From Orychophragmus violaceus (Eukaryota; Streptophyta; Magnoliopsida; Brassicales; Brassicaceae), in assembly GCA_030180135.1 (NCBI GenBank), contig CM058231.1, forward strand, positions 28,399,034 to 28,463,033: a stretch of 64,000 nt of DNA. The letters are read 5' to 3'. The number at the start of each line of letters is the position of its first letter. Positions within the stretch are counted from its first letter, which is position 1. The position numbers were made by a program, and so were the translations under genes. Below are positions 1 to 9,882 of this stretch, piece by piece. The notes below the pieces were generated by a model that saw only the letters and a list, made by a program, of their open reading frames with translations, did not search any database and was not told the origin of the DNA.

Positions 1-312
1 GCACCTGCTGCTCGTTTCCGCAGAGGAGCTTCTTCCCAGGCTGCTCCTACTCCTGCTGAGGACGAGCCTGCTCCTGACCCTGCTGGGGGTCCACGCCCAC
101 ATCCGCATTGGGTTCTTCCACTGGATTCTCCTCCACCACTTCTTGGTTATGATGCGGATCCACACATGAAGTTCCTGACAGACACAGTTCGATCACTTTG
201 GGGTGGCATTGCTAGAGCTTTCAGCTGCACCTGCACTTGTCCTTCTCAAGGTCGCAGACGTCAGAGATCACCTACACCACCAGGAGGACACGACGACGAT
301 TCCGATTCTTAG
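1..312 (+). CDS. C-terminal end of a retrotransposon ORF (Athila ORF1/env-like position), partial
   Basis: Frame 1 is open from the first base to TAG at 310-312, giving 103 residues with no start in the window. The translation is rich in Pro and Ala, then has a short conserved-looking stretch (MKFLTDTVRSLWGGIARAFS, about residues 59-78), a CTCTCP cluster, and a basic-then-acidic tail ending DDDSDS. Its place about 1.3 kb before the 3' LTR fits the extra ORF that Athila elements carry after pol. I recognise no catalytic motif. The family assignment rests on position and composition, so it could also be another retroelement 3' ORF. Confidence 0.5.
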   Translation, partial: APAARFRRGASSQAAPTPAEDEPAPDPAGGPRPHPHWVLPLDSPPPLLGYDADPHMKFLTDTVRSLWGGIARAFSCTCTCPSQGRRRQRSPTPPGGHDDDSDS

Positions 313-1647
313 TTTCTCCGTGATCCTAGCATTTCCCTGAGTTTGCTTTTCTTTTCCTTTTCACTTTTCTTGAGTCAGCTTTGATTTTGCTTGAGTCAGT
401 TTGTCATTTTACTTTTGGGTTGAACTTTGTGGAACTCTTTTATATCTATCTTGTTGCTTTTGACTTGTTTCTGAGTGATCTGACAGTGCTGACATTGAAG
501 AAATTGTGTGACTAAACACAACTAATTCGGATCTTGTTCAAGTATGTGGTATTGGTACTGAAATACGCGCAGCGTGTCGATCGATTCAACCTTTGTGTCG
601 GTTGACACCATCTGCGACATAAGGTAACAACGCTGTTTTCCTAAATTCTCACAAGTTTTGACCAAATTTCGCTTCCTCTATACTCGGTAACACTGAGGAC
701 AATGTTATTCAAGTGTGGGGGAGGTAGTTACTGACATCGTGTTCTCTTTTCTTAGTGTCAGTCCTTGTTTTCAATTGTTATCAAAATTGTTTTATTGAGT
801 CAAAATGTGTATGAAACTATGATTTTTCGAGGAAATTTTTCGCTGTAACAGGAACTAAGTGACCATTGGACAGACTTGCAGAAGCTCTATGACTATTAGA
901 AAACCCCAAACGGATCAACTTACCAAGGACACCCATATCTAACCAGGTACTCAGAGGATCCATCACTAGTCTCACACTTAATCTTGACTTTAATTTCTCA
1001 CTTAGGGGCTTGGTAAGCTTTGGGTCGGATTCCTTTGATGTGTTTGACACAGCCTATGATCCTGTCTAAAGTATGGTTTCTGATTTTACCCTCCCTTGAA
1101 AGTTAAAAAAAAGAAAGATAAAAACCGAGGATAAGCTAGTAGCTTCGAAGTGGTCACGGGAGTGGTAGAGACCCCTATTACCTCATGTGTATCCATGGAA
1201 AGATCCAAAGTTAAACCTCAATTAAAAGGGAAGGGCACTGCTAGAAAAAAATAAAATGATACCCAGTGGGGAAAATCAGTGCTAAGGGAGAAAGGGAAAA
1301 GAAAGAAACCATAAACCGATAGTTTGGTGGTCAGATGAATAGGTTGAGTCCATGTGTCCTTTGATTCGATACTCCCTCTGTGAGACTGCACTTAATTATA
1401 CACAGAGGCTAGTGTGGTGAACTTGAATGTCCTAATCTGATTGTGGAGTTTACTTGGGACAGTTGCTAAGTGTGGGGGAAGTACATTGTGGTCTTATGCT
1501 CTGCAGGAAAGTTTTCAGTGGTTTACTAAGTGAATGTGAATGCGAAAGTTCCTAGGACGAAATGAGTTTCTGTGTTTTCAAACCTCTTTTCTTATGCTTT
1601 GGTTCTTTACTTGCTTGAGGTCAAGCAAGAGCTAAGTGTGGGGGAGT
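313..1647 (+). other. Non-coding 3' region of the Athila-type element
   Basis: No credible coding sequence. AAGTGTGGGGGA occurs at 711-722, 1469-1480 and 1634-1645; the last copy abuts the LTR and is the probable polypurine tract. Variants of a CGATCG-centred palindrome occur at about 574-608. The stretch aligns by eye with 33640-34797 of the second Athila element, including a shared ACCCAGTGGGGAAAATCAG block. Confidence 0.7.
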
Positions 1648-2827
1648 TGATATATCATGGTTTTTAGGTGTTTTAGGCTATGATATATGTACATAATCGA
1701 GTCTTCTATAGAGTCTTTTGAGTCCTTTCAGGTACTTTACAGGTTTTAGCACGTTTGGAGCTTACTTAGACATTATGGCGCATTCTAGAGCATTTTGGAG
1801 CAATTGCCCGAGAAGAAGAAGTCACTGCCGATAGCAGACACTTGTGTCGATCGACACATATTGTGAATCGGTCGACACAAGGTCGTGACAGAGTTATCTC
1901 GCGAGTTTTAATGAAGATTTGGAAATTGTAACTTGGCCCAGAAGTTTCTCTTAATTATAAAGTGACCCAAATCGTGTTTTAGCTTTTAATTAGGTTTTAC
2001 AGCCATTGTTTATGCTAAGTTTTATTCTGAGTTCTGTTCTAGAGAGATTAGGAGATTTGGGGCTGGTTTGGTTCTCGAGAGAGACCTGATTTCGAACCCC
2101 TGTTCTTACTCTTTTTTATTCATCTATGATATCTATTTTGACTATGTTTTCTGTTATGATTGCTATGTCTGAGTAGATCTCTTGTTAGGTTAGGGAATTC
2201 TCATTAGGGATTTGAAGGAATGTTAGAATAACTAATTGATTCGGATTTATCATCTAGTTCTTCACCTAAGTTACTCTTAATGCTTAATCTGAACTGGCCA
2301 TTTAGATTATTGATATTAGGTTGATTTACACAACGAGAGTTGGTTAATTAGCTAGAAAGGATTTAGGTGAGCAACTTATCTATTCGCAAAGAGATTTGGT
2401 CTAGAGAAGTTGTGAACAAACGAACTTGAAATTAATGCATGTTTAGAACTCTAGGATTCGCAACGAGAGTTGGCTTGCTAGGTTGTTAGACATAGATAAT
2501 TATCGCAGCGAGAGCTGGTTAGTTTTACTTCTGTGATTCTAGTTCAAGAACACTAATAGATTGAATCAAGATTGTTTGTTATCTGATTTCCTGATTTCCT
2601 GAGAACTTCCTGAAACCTAACGCCTTCGTTAATTGCTTACATTCACCTCACTTCATTTGTTTACTTGTTGTCTTGTTTACTGTTTCACAATCTGCTTCGC
2701 TTAGCTTAATTTGAATACTCATAATCTATCGTGTGAGCCGTGAGTCCTTGTGGATTCGATACCCTAAGTACTACATTGCATAACTGTGCACTTGCAGTAG
2801 AATAGGATTAAAACTCTGAGCCTATCA
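1648..2827 (+). repeat. 3' LTR of Athila-type element
   Basis: This 1180-bp LTR begins TGATATATC right after the polypurine tract and ends CCTATCA. It resembles the LTR at 30846-32011 in start, end and several internal blocks, such as the stretch around 'GTGGATTCGATACCCTAAG'. A perfect 16-bp palindrome TGTGTCGATCGACACA lies at 1843-1858, 195 bp into the LTR, followed by a variant with GGTCGACACA. Confidence 0.85.
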
Positions 2828-3590
2828 GTGATTTCGTGGGTGAGAGAGGAGAGAGGTCTGAGAGGATTTCTTTGAGTGATTGCTAGTGAGAGAATGAGGA
2901 AATGATCAAATGAGGAGTGAGAGGTGAGATGGGATGGTTCCCATGCAATGAATCAAACTGGTTCTTTGAACCTAGAGAGGTGTAGGTGCCGCCAAGAGAG
3001 TGGAAGTGACACACTTTTCACTCCAGGGGATATGCTGAGATTCCATTCATGAATCTTCCAAGCTTGTAGATCCTCCAAATCTCCGATTAACTGCGCTCGG
3101 ACCATAATAGCAATTTACGGTTTAATTCTCCAAAACCTCCATAGCTTCTGAATAAATTCCTCCAAGCTTCTTTTTAATTACTAGATCCCATAAGAAGCAT
3201 TTTTAAAGTCGTTTCATCCAATTTGGCCTTCCGTAGCTCCCGTACCGAGTTTTACAAGTTTTATCGGTTTTATCGGTTTCATCCCAATAGTCCATAAAAC
3301 TCTTTTTAAAATCCGCTTCCACCACTTTCTGTCTTCTAAATGATTTATTTAATTAAAAAGAGAATCATTTGGCCCGTCTATTCTTCTATCTTTCATTTTG
3401 GTAAAATGCCCTTTAACTTCTAAAATTTACGAAAATGCCCTACGTTAACTTCTTGACTGTCCATTGACCAATTTTGTGAGACAGGATATTACACCTCCTG
3501 TCTCTTGTGATGAAAGTGGTGTTTCTTTCATCTTTGATCTTCCCTTTTGATTGATCGTATATTTCAAAAGTCCTCACAAACGGCGCCAAC
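2828..3590 (-). other. Internal or LTR-derived retroelement sequence without coding capacity
   Basis: No ORF or protein similarity is visible on either strand. Read on the minus strand, TGTAATATCCTG starts at 3493, which resembles the TGTAAYA start of Tekay/Del-type LTRs. The 2833-3493 stretch may therefore be a truncated LTR nested in the older minus-strand element and cut by the Athila insertion at 2827. This identification is weak. Confidence 0.3.
3571..3590 (-). promoter_or_regulatory. Primer-binding site of a minus-strand LTR retrotransposon
   Basis: Directly inside the LTR edge, the minus strand reads GTTGGCGCCGTTTGTGAGGA. The TTGGCGCCGT core is typical of tRNA-complementary primer sites in plant Gypsy elements. 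It fixes the orientation of this remnant as minus and the LTR at 3591-4029 as its 5' LTR. Confidence 0.7.
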
Positions 3591-4029
3591 TGTTGATTCA
3601 GAGAATCACAACGATCAATTCAATAAACTGATCTAAAATTTAGGGACTTGACAAAATTGGAATCAAGGGATCGAAAGGAAATAGGAAGAAGTGACCGTAA
3701 AATCTAGTCTTATTTGATCGAGAGCCGGAATCGATGAATCGCTAGCTCTAGGGTTTTTCTTTTAAATTATCTCTGATATTATTTACGAAATCTGAACTAA
3801 CATAGATTTCCTTTCCTTTTCCAAGATCTTTGTTTATCTTCTTCCATTTTATAAATATGTTAATTTATCATTAACATATTTATCTTCTTTGGTGTAGGTT
3901 GACTAGGACATCGTTGATTAGCTACTCCATCTCCGGGCCGACTTCTTCTAACTTGGGTTGGATCTTCGATGGGCCGATTATCTATTGGGGGAGGGGGGGC
4001 TAAGAGAGGTGCTAAACCTACCCCCAACA
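3591..4029 (-). repeat. 5' LTR of a minus-strand Tat-like Gypsy remnant
   Basis: The 439-bp stretch starts TGTTGATTC and ends CCCCAACA on the plus strand, so on the minus strand it runs TGTTGGGGG...AATCAACA. The minus-strand start (TGTTGGGGGTAGGTTTAGCA) resembles that of the LTR at 49431-49835 (TGTTGGATATCAGTTTAGCA). The partner LTR was not found. The element is probably truncated by the Athila insertion on its left. Confidence 0.65.
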
Positions 4030-4076
4030 CATAACTTAACAATTCTTCCATACAAAACAGATTTTATTAGAATGTT

Positions 4077-5015
4077 TTAACCTAGCTTTATTAAACTGTT
4101 TTTTTGAAACTTTTTGCAATAGAATAAAATCTTATGATTTTTTAAGGTTAATATTAGTCCGAGCTAAACGATCTCATGATAGCTTGATATAGAGATCCGA
4201 ACAGAAATTAAATTTTTACCATTGTAAAGTAGATCCAAGAAGTAGGACCAAAATCAACGGGGATATGTTAACCTACAAAATAAGCACTGGTATAGATCAC
4301 TTCCGCTAAGGTTGCCACACTGAAAGAAACACCAGACAGCAAAAACCGCCGCTTCAAGCAACCACCAAGAGGCAGCATCCGGAAGCAAATGAAAGACAAA
4401 AACCTAAAAAGAAGCTCCAGAAGAGACCCTCGCTAAGGTTGAATCTCCGCAAGAACCACCGCCGGCACACAGATCACCGATGGGAAAAAACAGACCATGA
4501 GATACCGTTTAGTGCAACCGCCCATGAGAAAAGAAACTACCTTCCCTTAGCGTATATATTTTACGAAGGAGACATTCACCAATTAACATGTTGAGAGTCC
4601 ACTCGTCACTACGCCACACATACAACTTCAATTACACAACAACTCAACTCGCCGAGAAGTACTGACTAAACCTCCATTAGTAAAAAAACTCTAAGAACAG
4701 AGGGAAAGGAAGTATACCACCGAGCCTATCCTTACAATTTAAGGAACAAACCACTAAACCGCCAATACCTTAACGATAAGCTACACCGAGCTGATCTGGT
4801 GGAAACAGTCATGTAAAATTAATGGGAGTTCTAAACCACATAAGAAGAACTGTAGGAATTGAAATAGTAGAAGTGAAGCTTCTAACAACACCATCAAAAT
4901 ATTGACATCGAAGAGGCAAAACCGGAAAAAGGTTGGTTGTGGTAGAGTGAACTCGATTATTTAGAGAGAATAGAGTTTTATCTCTCTAAATTCTCTTTTC
5001 TTTTTAATAGGTTGG
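4077..5015 (-). mobile_element. Probable Sadhu-like non-autonomous retroposon
   Basis: This 939-bp insertion is flanked by identical 15-bp copies of TTTTATTAGAATGTT at 4062-4076 and 5016-5030. A 15-bp duplication fits LINE-driven retroposition. Read on the minus strand, the sequence becomes A-rich towards its end, with CAAAAAAACAG near 4100, though no clean poly-A abuts the duplication. It has no ORF. The style (CCGCCGG, CTCCGG-like patches, no coding) resembles the insertions at 39763-40954 and 57546-58817. The Sadhu label is inference; about 900 bp is the size reported for Sadhu elements. Confidence 0.5.
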
Positions 5016-5030
5016 TTTTATTAGAATGTT

Positions 5031-5458
5031 ACAAACTATGAAAAAAATACAAAGTAAAATGATGAGAGATCGTGTGAATGCGAATTTAAACGTGATGTTA
5101 TAAATAAAGAAAATGACTATGCATCGATTATAGTGTTATACAATGTTTTTTTTGAAGAAACATACAAACTTGAGAAGAGATAAATGAATTGGAATTTGGA
5201 TGCATATTGTTGAAGGGTTACTTCACACAATTATTAAGGGTAGAACGAGTGACGTGGCGACAAAGTGTTCGGAGATGCTCCGTATAATAAGACAGTAGTT
5301 CGGGATAGGTCGAAAGATGTATTCTTATTGATCGAAAGATTAGGTTACAATGTATTGAATTCACGAATGAAAGAGTTAAAATATAAAGAGAAAACTTAAC
5401 AAGATAAGAGTTGAAATCGAAATGATGGTTTGTTTAAACTTATAGCTTGGAGTTTTTT
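5031..5458. other. Intergenic, nothing recognised
   Basis: AT-rich sequence with no coding potential. A stretch around 5270-5400 (TCTTATTGATCG, ACAATGTATTGAATTC) faintly resembles the inner part of Tat-like LTRs, but no ends or duplication were found. Confidence 0.3.
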
Positions 5459-5474
5459 GGAAATATCTTTCTTT

Positions 5475-5717
5475 CTTTTTTTTAACGCTGATACAGATTA
5501 TGAGAACTATTACAAGGACAATTTTACAGATAATACTACCTCCGTTCTACGAGAATCCATCAACGGTCACGATCAACGGCTCCACCTGCTCCTGAAAACT
5601 TCCTTATAAGCTTGCCTCCATTAATCTTGTAAAAACTGCGTCTTCGGGGATTCGAACCCAGTACCTACCAGTGTAAAGCTTTAACCACTTGACCACTAGA
5701 CCACGGTTGCTTCACAA
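5475..5717 (-). mobile_element. tRNA-derived SINE
   Basis: This 243-bp insertion is flanked by identical 16-bp copies GGAAATATCTTTCTTT at 5459-5474 and 5718-5733. On the minus strand its 5' end is tRNA-like: an A-box region GTGGTCTAGTGG, then GGTTCGAATCC, an exact match to the Pol III B-box consensus, around 5653-5665. The plus-strand left edge has TTTTTTTT, so the minus-strand 3' end is A-rich. These are the three hallmarks of a SINE. The nearly unchanged duplication suggests a fairly recent insertion. Confidence 0.88.
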
Positions 5718-5733
5718 GGAAATATCTTTCTTT

Positions 5734-6081
5734 AAGTCATTTTCTCTCTCTAGAATTCAATGTCTCTATTTAACGTGGAATCTCTAGTATTTATTGTGTT
5801 TTTCTTCCTGAATTCTTCGGATTCGCAGCTCGACTAGAGAGTGTCTCCTAGTTACATGCTCCTCTAAGCTTATTATGGATATTAAAACGTAGCTTCTTTA
5901 AATCTCGGGAAGGTAGATCGGTGATAAGTAATAATGATGTCGTTCATGCTTTTACGTTATCAACTAGCCATGTGTCATTATGTCTGGTTTCCATGAACTC
6001 ATACAGAAAACGCAATGGATATGTTATGTTAGAGGGTATTAATGAACCTGCTTCCTAGTATTTTATTTGTCACGGAGAACC
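5734..6081. other. Intergenic, nothing recognised
   Basis: No ORF of note, no repeat ends and no RNA gene seen. Confidence 0.3.
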
Positions 6082-6146
6082 TAATGAAGATATTTAATCC
6101 ACCACCAACACATATGCTTGTAAGTTAATATCCATATATATATATG
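6082..6146. repeat. Left copy of a 65-bp direct repeat flanking the minisatellite element
   Basis: The stretch from TAATGAAGATATTTAATCC to the TATATATATG run recurs at 7331-7395 with about six mismatches. It is too long to be an ordinary target duplication, so it looks like a local segmental duplication with the 1.18-kb element between the copies. Confidence 0.8.
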
Positions 6147-7330
6147 GGGATGTTCTTTTGTTCATCTCGCATTCTCATCTAGATGATTCATCTCAATGGT
6201 TCATTCAAATGGATCATTTGAATGATGTTCGTTTCAATTTTTAAATGTACATATGAATGGAGTATTTGAATGAATCTTTGTTTGTGTGCTTATTTTTATA
6301 AATCTTCATCTCCATCTAGATGAATTCAATAAAAATGACTAAAATATCCATACTTTTACCTAATCATATTTTAATCATAATTTTATCCTTACTAATTTTA
6401 ATTATTAATTTAAAATGTATCAATAATTATATAATTTTCAAAAAAATATTATTTTGTTATTTTACGGTTTTGAAGAGAAATTATGATTTTAAGGTTTTAA
6501 CGAGAAAATGCGATTTTGAAAAAAAACGTGGTTTATGGTTTTGGCGGAAAACTGCAATTTTACGATTTTGGCAGAAAAACGCTAATTTACAGTTTTGGCG
6601 GAAAAAAAACAATTTTACAGTTTTAGTGGAAACGTGATTTTGTTGTTTTCACGTAATTATGTAAAAACCCGATTTTACAGTTTTGACGTAAAAACACAAT
6701 TTTGCGATTTTGATATAAAACGCAACTTCATGGTTTTGACGGAAAAATGTGAATTTATGGTTATGGCAGGAAAATATAATTTTATGGTTTTATTGGGAAA
6801 CATGTTTTGCAGTTTTGGCTGGAAACAAACAATTTTATGGTTTTAGTGGAAAAACACGATTTTACGATTTTGGCGGAAAACGTGAATTTATGGTTTTGGC
6901 TGAAAATATGATTTTACGGTTTTGGTGGGAAAATGTTATTTTACGGTTTTGGTGGGAAACAAGATTTTGCGGTTGCCGAGAAAATATGATTTGCGGTTTT
7001 AGTGGAAAAATACGATTTTGCAGTTTTGGTGGAAAAATATAATTTTTATTTTTTTGCAAAATAATTTTAATATATTATTTAGGTTATATCCGTTTGTTCA
7101 TTTAAATTTTTTATTTAAATGATCCATTTAAATAATTAGGGTATATTGGTCATTTGTTATTTTTAGATGAACTATTTTCTCCATCCAAATTATTTAGATT
7201 TTGTCTAAATTTTTAAAATTTATTCAGATGATTCATGTGGATGGATGTTGATTTTGTTACTAAACGAACACAAATTCTTATATTTATCCAAATGAATCAT
7301 TTGAATGGACAAACGAACAACACCATAAGG
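6147..7330. mobile_element. MITE-like element with imperfect TIRs carrying an E2F-motif minisatellite
   Basis: The left end reads GGGATGTTCTTTTGTTCAT. The right end, reverse-complemented, reads GGTGTTGTTCGTTTGTCCAT. Both ends are followed inward by short palindromic runs around AATGATCCATTTGAATG-type words. No transposase is present and the few ORFs are translations of the repeat. No clean 8-bp duplication is visible, so the superfamily is uncertain (hAT-like is my guess). Published work on Brassica describes MITEs that spread E2F sites; this copy fits that description but I cannot align it. Confidence 0.55.
6463..7040 (+). repeat. Minisatellite of about 25-bp units (ATTTTACGGTTTTGGCGGAAAA)
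   Basis: More than 20 degenerate units of the form GATTTTACGGTTTTGGYGGAAAA run through this stretch. Three units keep TTTTGGCGG, an exact TTTSSCGS E2F consensus, at 6539-6547, 6593-6601 and 6868-6876. Many others read GGTGG, GGCAG or GACGG, as expected from CpG decay. The overlapping reading frames here (FWWENVILRFWW-type peptides) are an artefact of the repeat. Confidence 0.85.
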
Positions 7331-7395
7331 TAATGAAGGTATTTAATCCACCATCAACATATATGCTTTTAAGTTAATACTCATATATATATATG
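7331..7395. repeat. Right copy of the 65-bp direct repeat
   Basis: Partner of 6082-6146, about 90% identical by eye, ending in the same TATATATATATG run. It lies about 0.5 kb upstream of the IPT1 start. Confidence 0.8.
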
Positions 7396-7926
7396 AAAAT
7401 TGTAGGTGCATATAGAGTTTAAATAAGTTGAACACACAATTAGAGAGTTGTTAAAAAGCATGTGATGTTGTAATTCACGATCGCAATAGCCAAGAAAACC
7501 TCCCACGCGTCTCTCTTTTGCACACACATTCACTTTGTTTCTTCCCATTGCTCCCTATATAGCTTCACAGCCCCCGACACGTGGCTCAACATTTCATCTG
7601 AATTTAAAACCCAAGTGATTCCCTTTTTGCCATTTGGATGATCTATCCATTTTTATCATATATAAATATAAATATAGCTTCAGTTTGTCCTTGTTTATTC
7701 TATATGATGAAACACACTGAAGCAGCCAAAAACAATAAGATACTTTCAAACACATTTGTTATTTTTAAAAATGTCAGCAGAAAACAAATTAATCTTGTAC
7801 TAAAAGGTAGTAGTATTTACCTCAGAAAAACATTTGTTATTTTCTAGGTTCTATTCATGTCTGTAGCTATAAATCCCAGGAAAAAAAACACACAGGTTTT
7901 TGTGTGTTTTGTCTCTTTCCATGCTA
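7396..7926 (+). promoter_or_regulatory. Proximal 5' region of the IPT1 gene
   Basis: A TATA box, TATAAAT, lies at 7868-7874, which puts transcription start near 7900. A G-box core CACGTG is at 7578-7583 and an ACGCGT at 7505-7510. No credible coding sequence lies in this stretch. The TATA position argues that the in-frame ATG at 7900 is at or too close to the transcript 5' end, and that translation starts at 7921 or 7927. Confidence 0.55.
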
Positions 7927-9000
7927 ATGACAGAACTCAACTTCCTCCCAACAATCTCCGATCACTTCACGACGACGACGTCACCGTCTTTCTCCTCACA
8001 TTCTCTTCTCTCCTTCACCAATCGACGAACAAGACAAAGAAACCAACCTGTTTCCGTACGCATGGAACAGTCACGGCCTCGAAACCGAAAAGACAAAATT
8101 GTCGTCATCTTAGGAGCAACCGGCGCCGGAAAATCACGTCTTTCTGTCGATCTCGCCGCTCGTTTCCCTGCAGAGATCATAAACTCCGACAAAATCCAAG
8201 TCTACGAAGGACTAGAGATCACCACGAATCAGATTACGATCCCGGACCGTCGCGGCGTTCCTCACCATCTCCTCGGTTATCTCGGCTCCGAAGACGGCGA
8301 ACTCACCGCCGAAGATTTCCGTATCGACGCTTCAAAAGCCGTTTCCGATATAATCTACCGTAAAAAGCTCCCGATTGTCGCCGGCGGATCTAACTCCTTC
8401 GTCCACGCACTACTAGCCGAAAGATTCGACCCAAAGATCGATCCTTTCTCTTCTTCCGGGTCATCTTTAATCTGTCGAGATTTGCGTTACGACTGCTGTT
8501 TCATCAATGTAGATGTCTCGGAGAGTGTGCTTTTCCAATATCTTCTGAAACGGGTCGACGAAATGATGGATTCGGGTATGTTCGAAGAGCTATCTGGGTT
8601 TTACGACCCAGTGAAATCGAGTACGCCCCGGTTTGGGATCCGGAAAGCTATAGGTGTACCGGAGTTCGACAGTTACTTCAAAATGTACCCACCGGAGGAG
8701 AATAAAGGGAAAAAATGGGATCCAGCGAGAAGAGCGGCGTACGAGAGGGCGGTGGAGGATATCAAAGAGAACACTTTGAAGTTAGCGAAGAGACAAATAG
8801 GGAAGATTGAGAAGCTGAGAGACGCAGGGTGGGATATTAAGAGAGTCGATGCAACGGCGTCGTTTGAAGCGGTAATGATGAGTTCGTGTTCGTCGCCGGG
8901 AAGTAGAAGAAGAAGAAGAAGAGAGTGGAGAGAGATTTGGGAAGAGCAAGTTTTGGAGCCAAGCGTAAAGATTGTGAATCGGCTGTTGGTGAAAGATTAG
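7927..9000 (+). CDS. IPT1: Adenylate isopentenyltransferase (cytokinin synthase), IPT1-type
   Basis: The enzyme transfers the dimethylallyl group of DMAPP to ATP/ADP, the first step of isoprenoid cytokinin synthesis; the Arabidopsis orthologue is plastidial. The 357-residue intronless ORF equals AtIPT1 in length as I remember it. Visible landmarks: a Ser/Thr-rich transit-like N-terminus (1-45), the P-loop GATGAGKS (63-70), NSDKIQVYEGLEITTNQ (86-102) with the family's conserved Asp, GGSNSFVHALLAERFDP (153-169), RVDEMMDSGMFEEL (209-222), FGIRKAIGVPEF (236-247), and NTLKLAKRQ (282-290). ATG 7927 is chosen because MTELNF matches the AtIPT1 start; in-frame ATGs at 7900 and 7921 also exist, and Met46 (8062) would remove the transit region. 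Residues 327-332 are six arginines from an AGA run, not in the AtIPT1 I recall. No frame damage is seen, so the gene looks functional. IPT1 rather than IPT3/5/7 rests on the N-terminus. Confidence 0.9.
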   Translation: MTELNFLPTISDHFTTTTSPSFSSHSLLSFTNRRTRQRNQPVSVRMEQSRPRNRKDKIVVILGATGAGKSRLSVDLAARFPAEIINSDKIQVYEGLEITTNQITIPDRRGVPHHLLGYLGSEDGELTAEDFRIDASKAVSDIIYRKKLPIVAGGSNSFVHALLAERFDPKIDPFSSSGSSLICRDLRYDCCFINVDVSESVLFQYLLKRVDEMMDSGMFEELSGFYDPVKSSTPRFGIRKAIGVPEFDSYFKMYPPEENKGKKWDPARRAAYERAVEDIKENTLKLAKRQIGKIEKLRDAGWDIKRVDATASFEAVMMSSCSSPGSRRRRRREWREIWEEQVLEPSVKIVNRLLVKD

Positions 9001-9848
9001 GTTATTTTCCAGCTATTTTCCAGCTCATTTTTATCGAATCACTAAAAGGAACCATTTTTTGTCATTCACGAGAAAATAAGGAAGAAAAAACACAAATGGA
9101 GTTCGTTGAGAGATTTTATCTCTAATTATTATTCGGAAAAGGGTTTTTTTTGTTGGGTGAATGTATAAACATAAAATACATATGATCTGCGCCATTTTTG
9201 GTACTCAAAACCTCCGTCCTTTCTGAAAATTATGGGAAAATTAAAGTAGAAAGGGGATCCTTCATTTCTTGTCTTTTTTTTTCAAATTGTTCTTCTGTTT
9301 AGAAAATTAGGAGCTTTGTTTGTGTGTCTGCAGAAATGTGTGTGGTAATTACGCATATGCGGAAGCAAACCAGCATGGAGAGAGGAGCTGAACTGTTAAA
9401 ACTTTGCATTTAGCGTCAGAACAAAAATAACCTTTTAGTTGTTGTTTTTTTGTGTTATTGCAAATATCTGTCTTTTATTTTCATCTTCTTTATTCTTGGA
9501 AACGAAAGTCGAGGCCTTAAACCTCAATATCAGGCTCATGCGTCATCATTTCGTCTAATATTTGTGGACAACAAATTCAACTGTAAAGGAAACGAAGAAC
9601 TAATTAAACTGTTGCAACTGTTTCAAAAATAAATAAAAAACATTTGTTACGACTTAAAAAAACCCTTGTAGCTTTTATTCAGTGAAGAATTTATTCACAA
9701 GAAAATGTATTCTTTTTCTGCAAAATTATACTGAATGATAGGACCGAGAGTTTTATTTTATAAAATTTGAAACTTTAGACGGGTGAATCAATTATTATGA
9801 CATAATAACCCATATCGAAAATCAGAAATTAAAAACGCATATAACTTA

Positions 9849-9882
<34 letters not shown>

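Larger units (their letters stand above)
1..2827 (+). mobile_element. Athila-type Gypsy LTR retrotransposon, 3' part (5' part outside window)
   Basis: The end of an ORF, a 1.3-kb non-coding 3' region and a complete 3' LTR are visible. The layout matches the complete element at 30846-35851: the motif AAGTGTGGGGGA occurs three times, the last just before an LTR that begins TGATATA and ends CTATCA. The next five bases, GTGAT (2828-2832), should be the target duplication, but the 5' copy is outside the window. I infer the Athila lineage from the LTR style and the conserved purine-rich motifs. Confidence 0.8.

Noticed and set aside
5640..5712. Possible functional tRNA gene on the minus strand
   Set aside because: The B-box is perfect, but the sequence lies at the head of a SINE with a 16-bp duplication and a poly-A side, and I could not fold a proper acceptor stem.
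6320..7059. Overlapping ORFs of 65-105 codons on both strands with FWWENVILRF-type repeats
   Set aside because: They are translations of the 25-bp minisatellite in several frames, with biased composition and no domain.
7857..8363. 168-codon ORF overlapping the start of IPT1 in another frame
   Set aside because: It is a shadow frame of the IPT1 coding sequence, low-complexity Arg/Ser, with no independent support.
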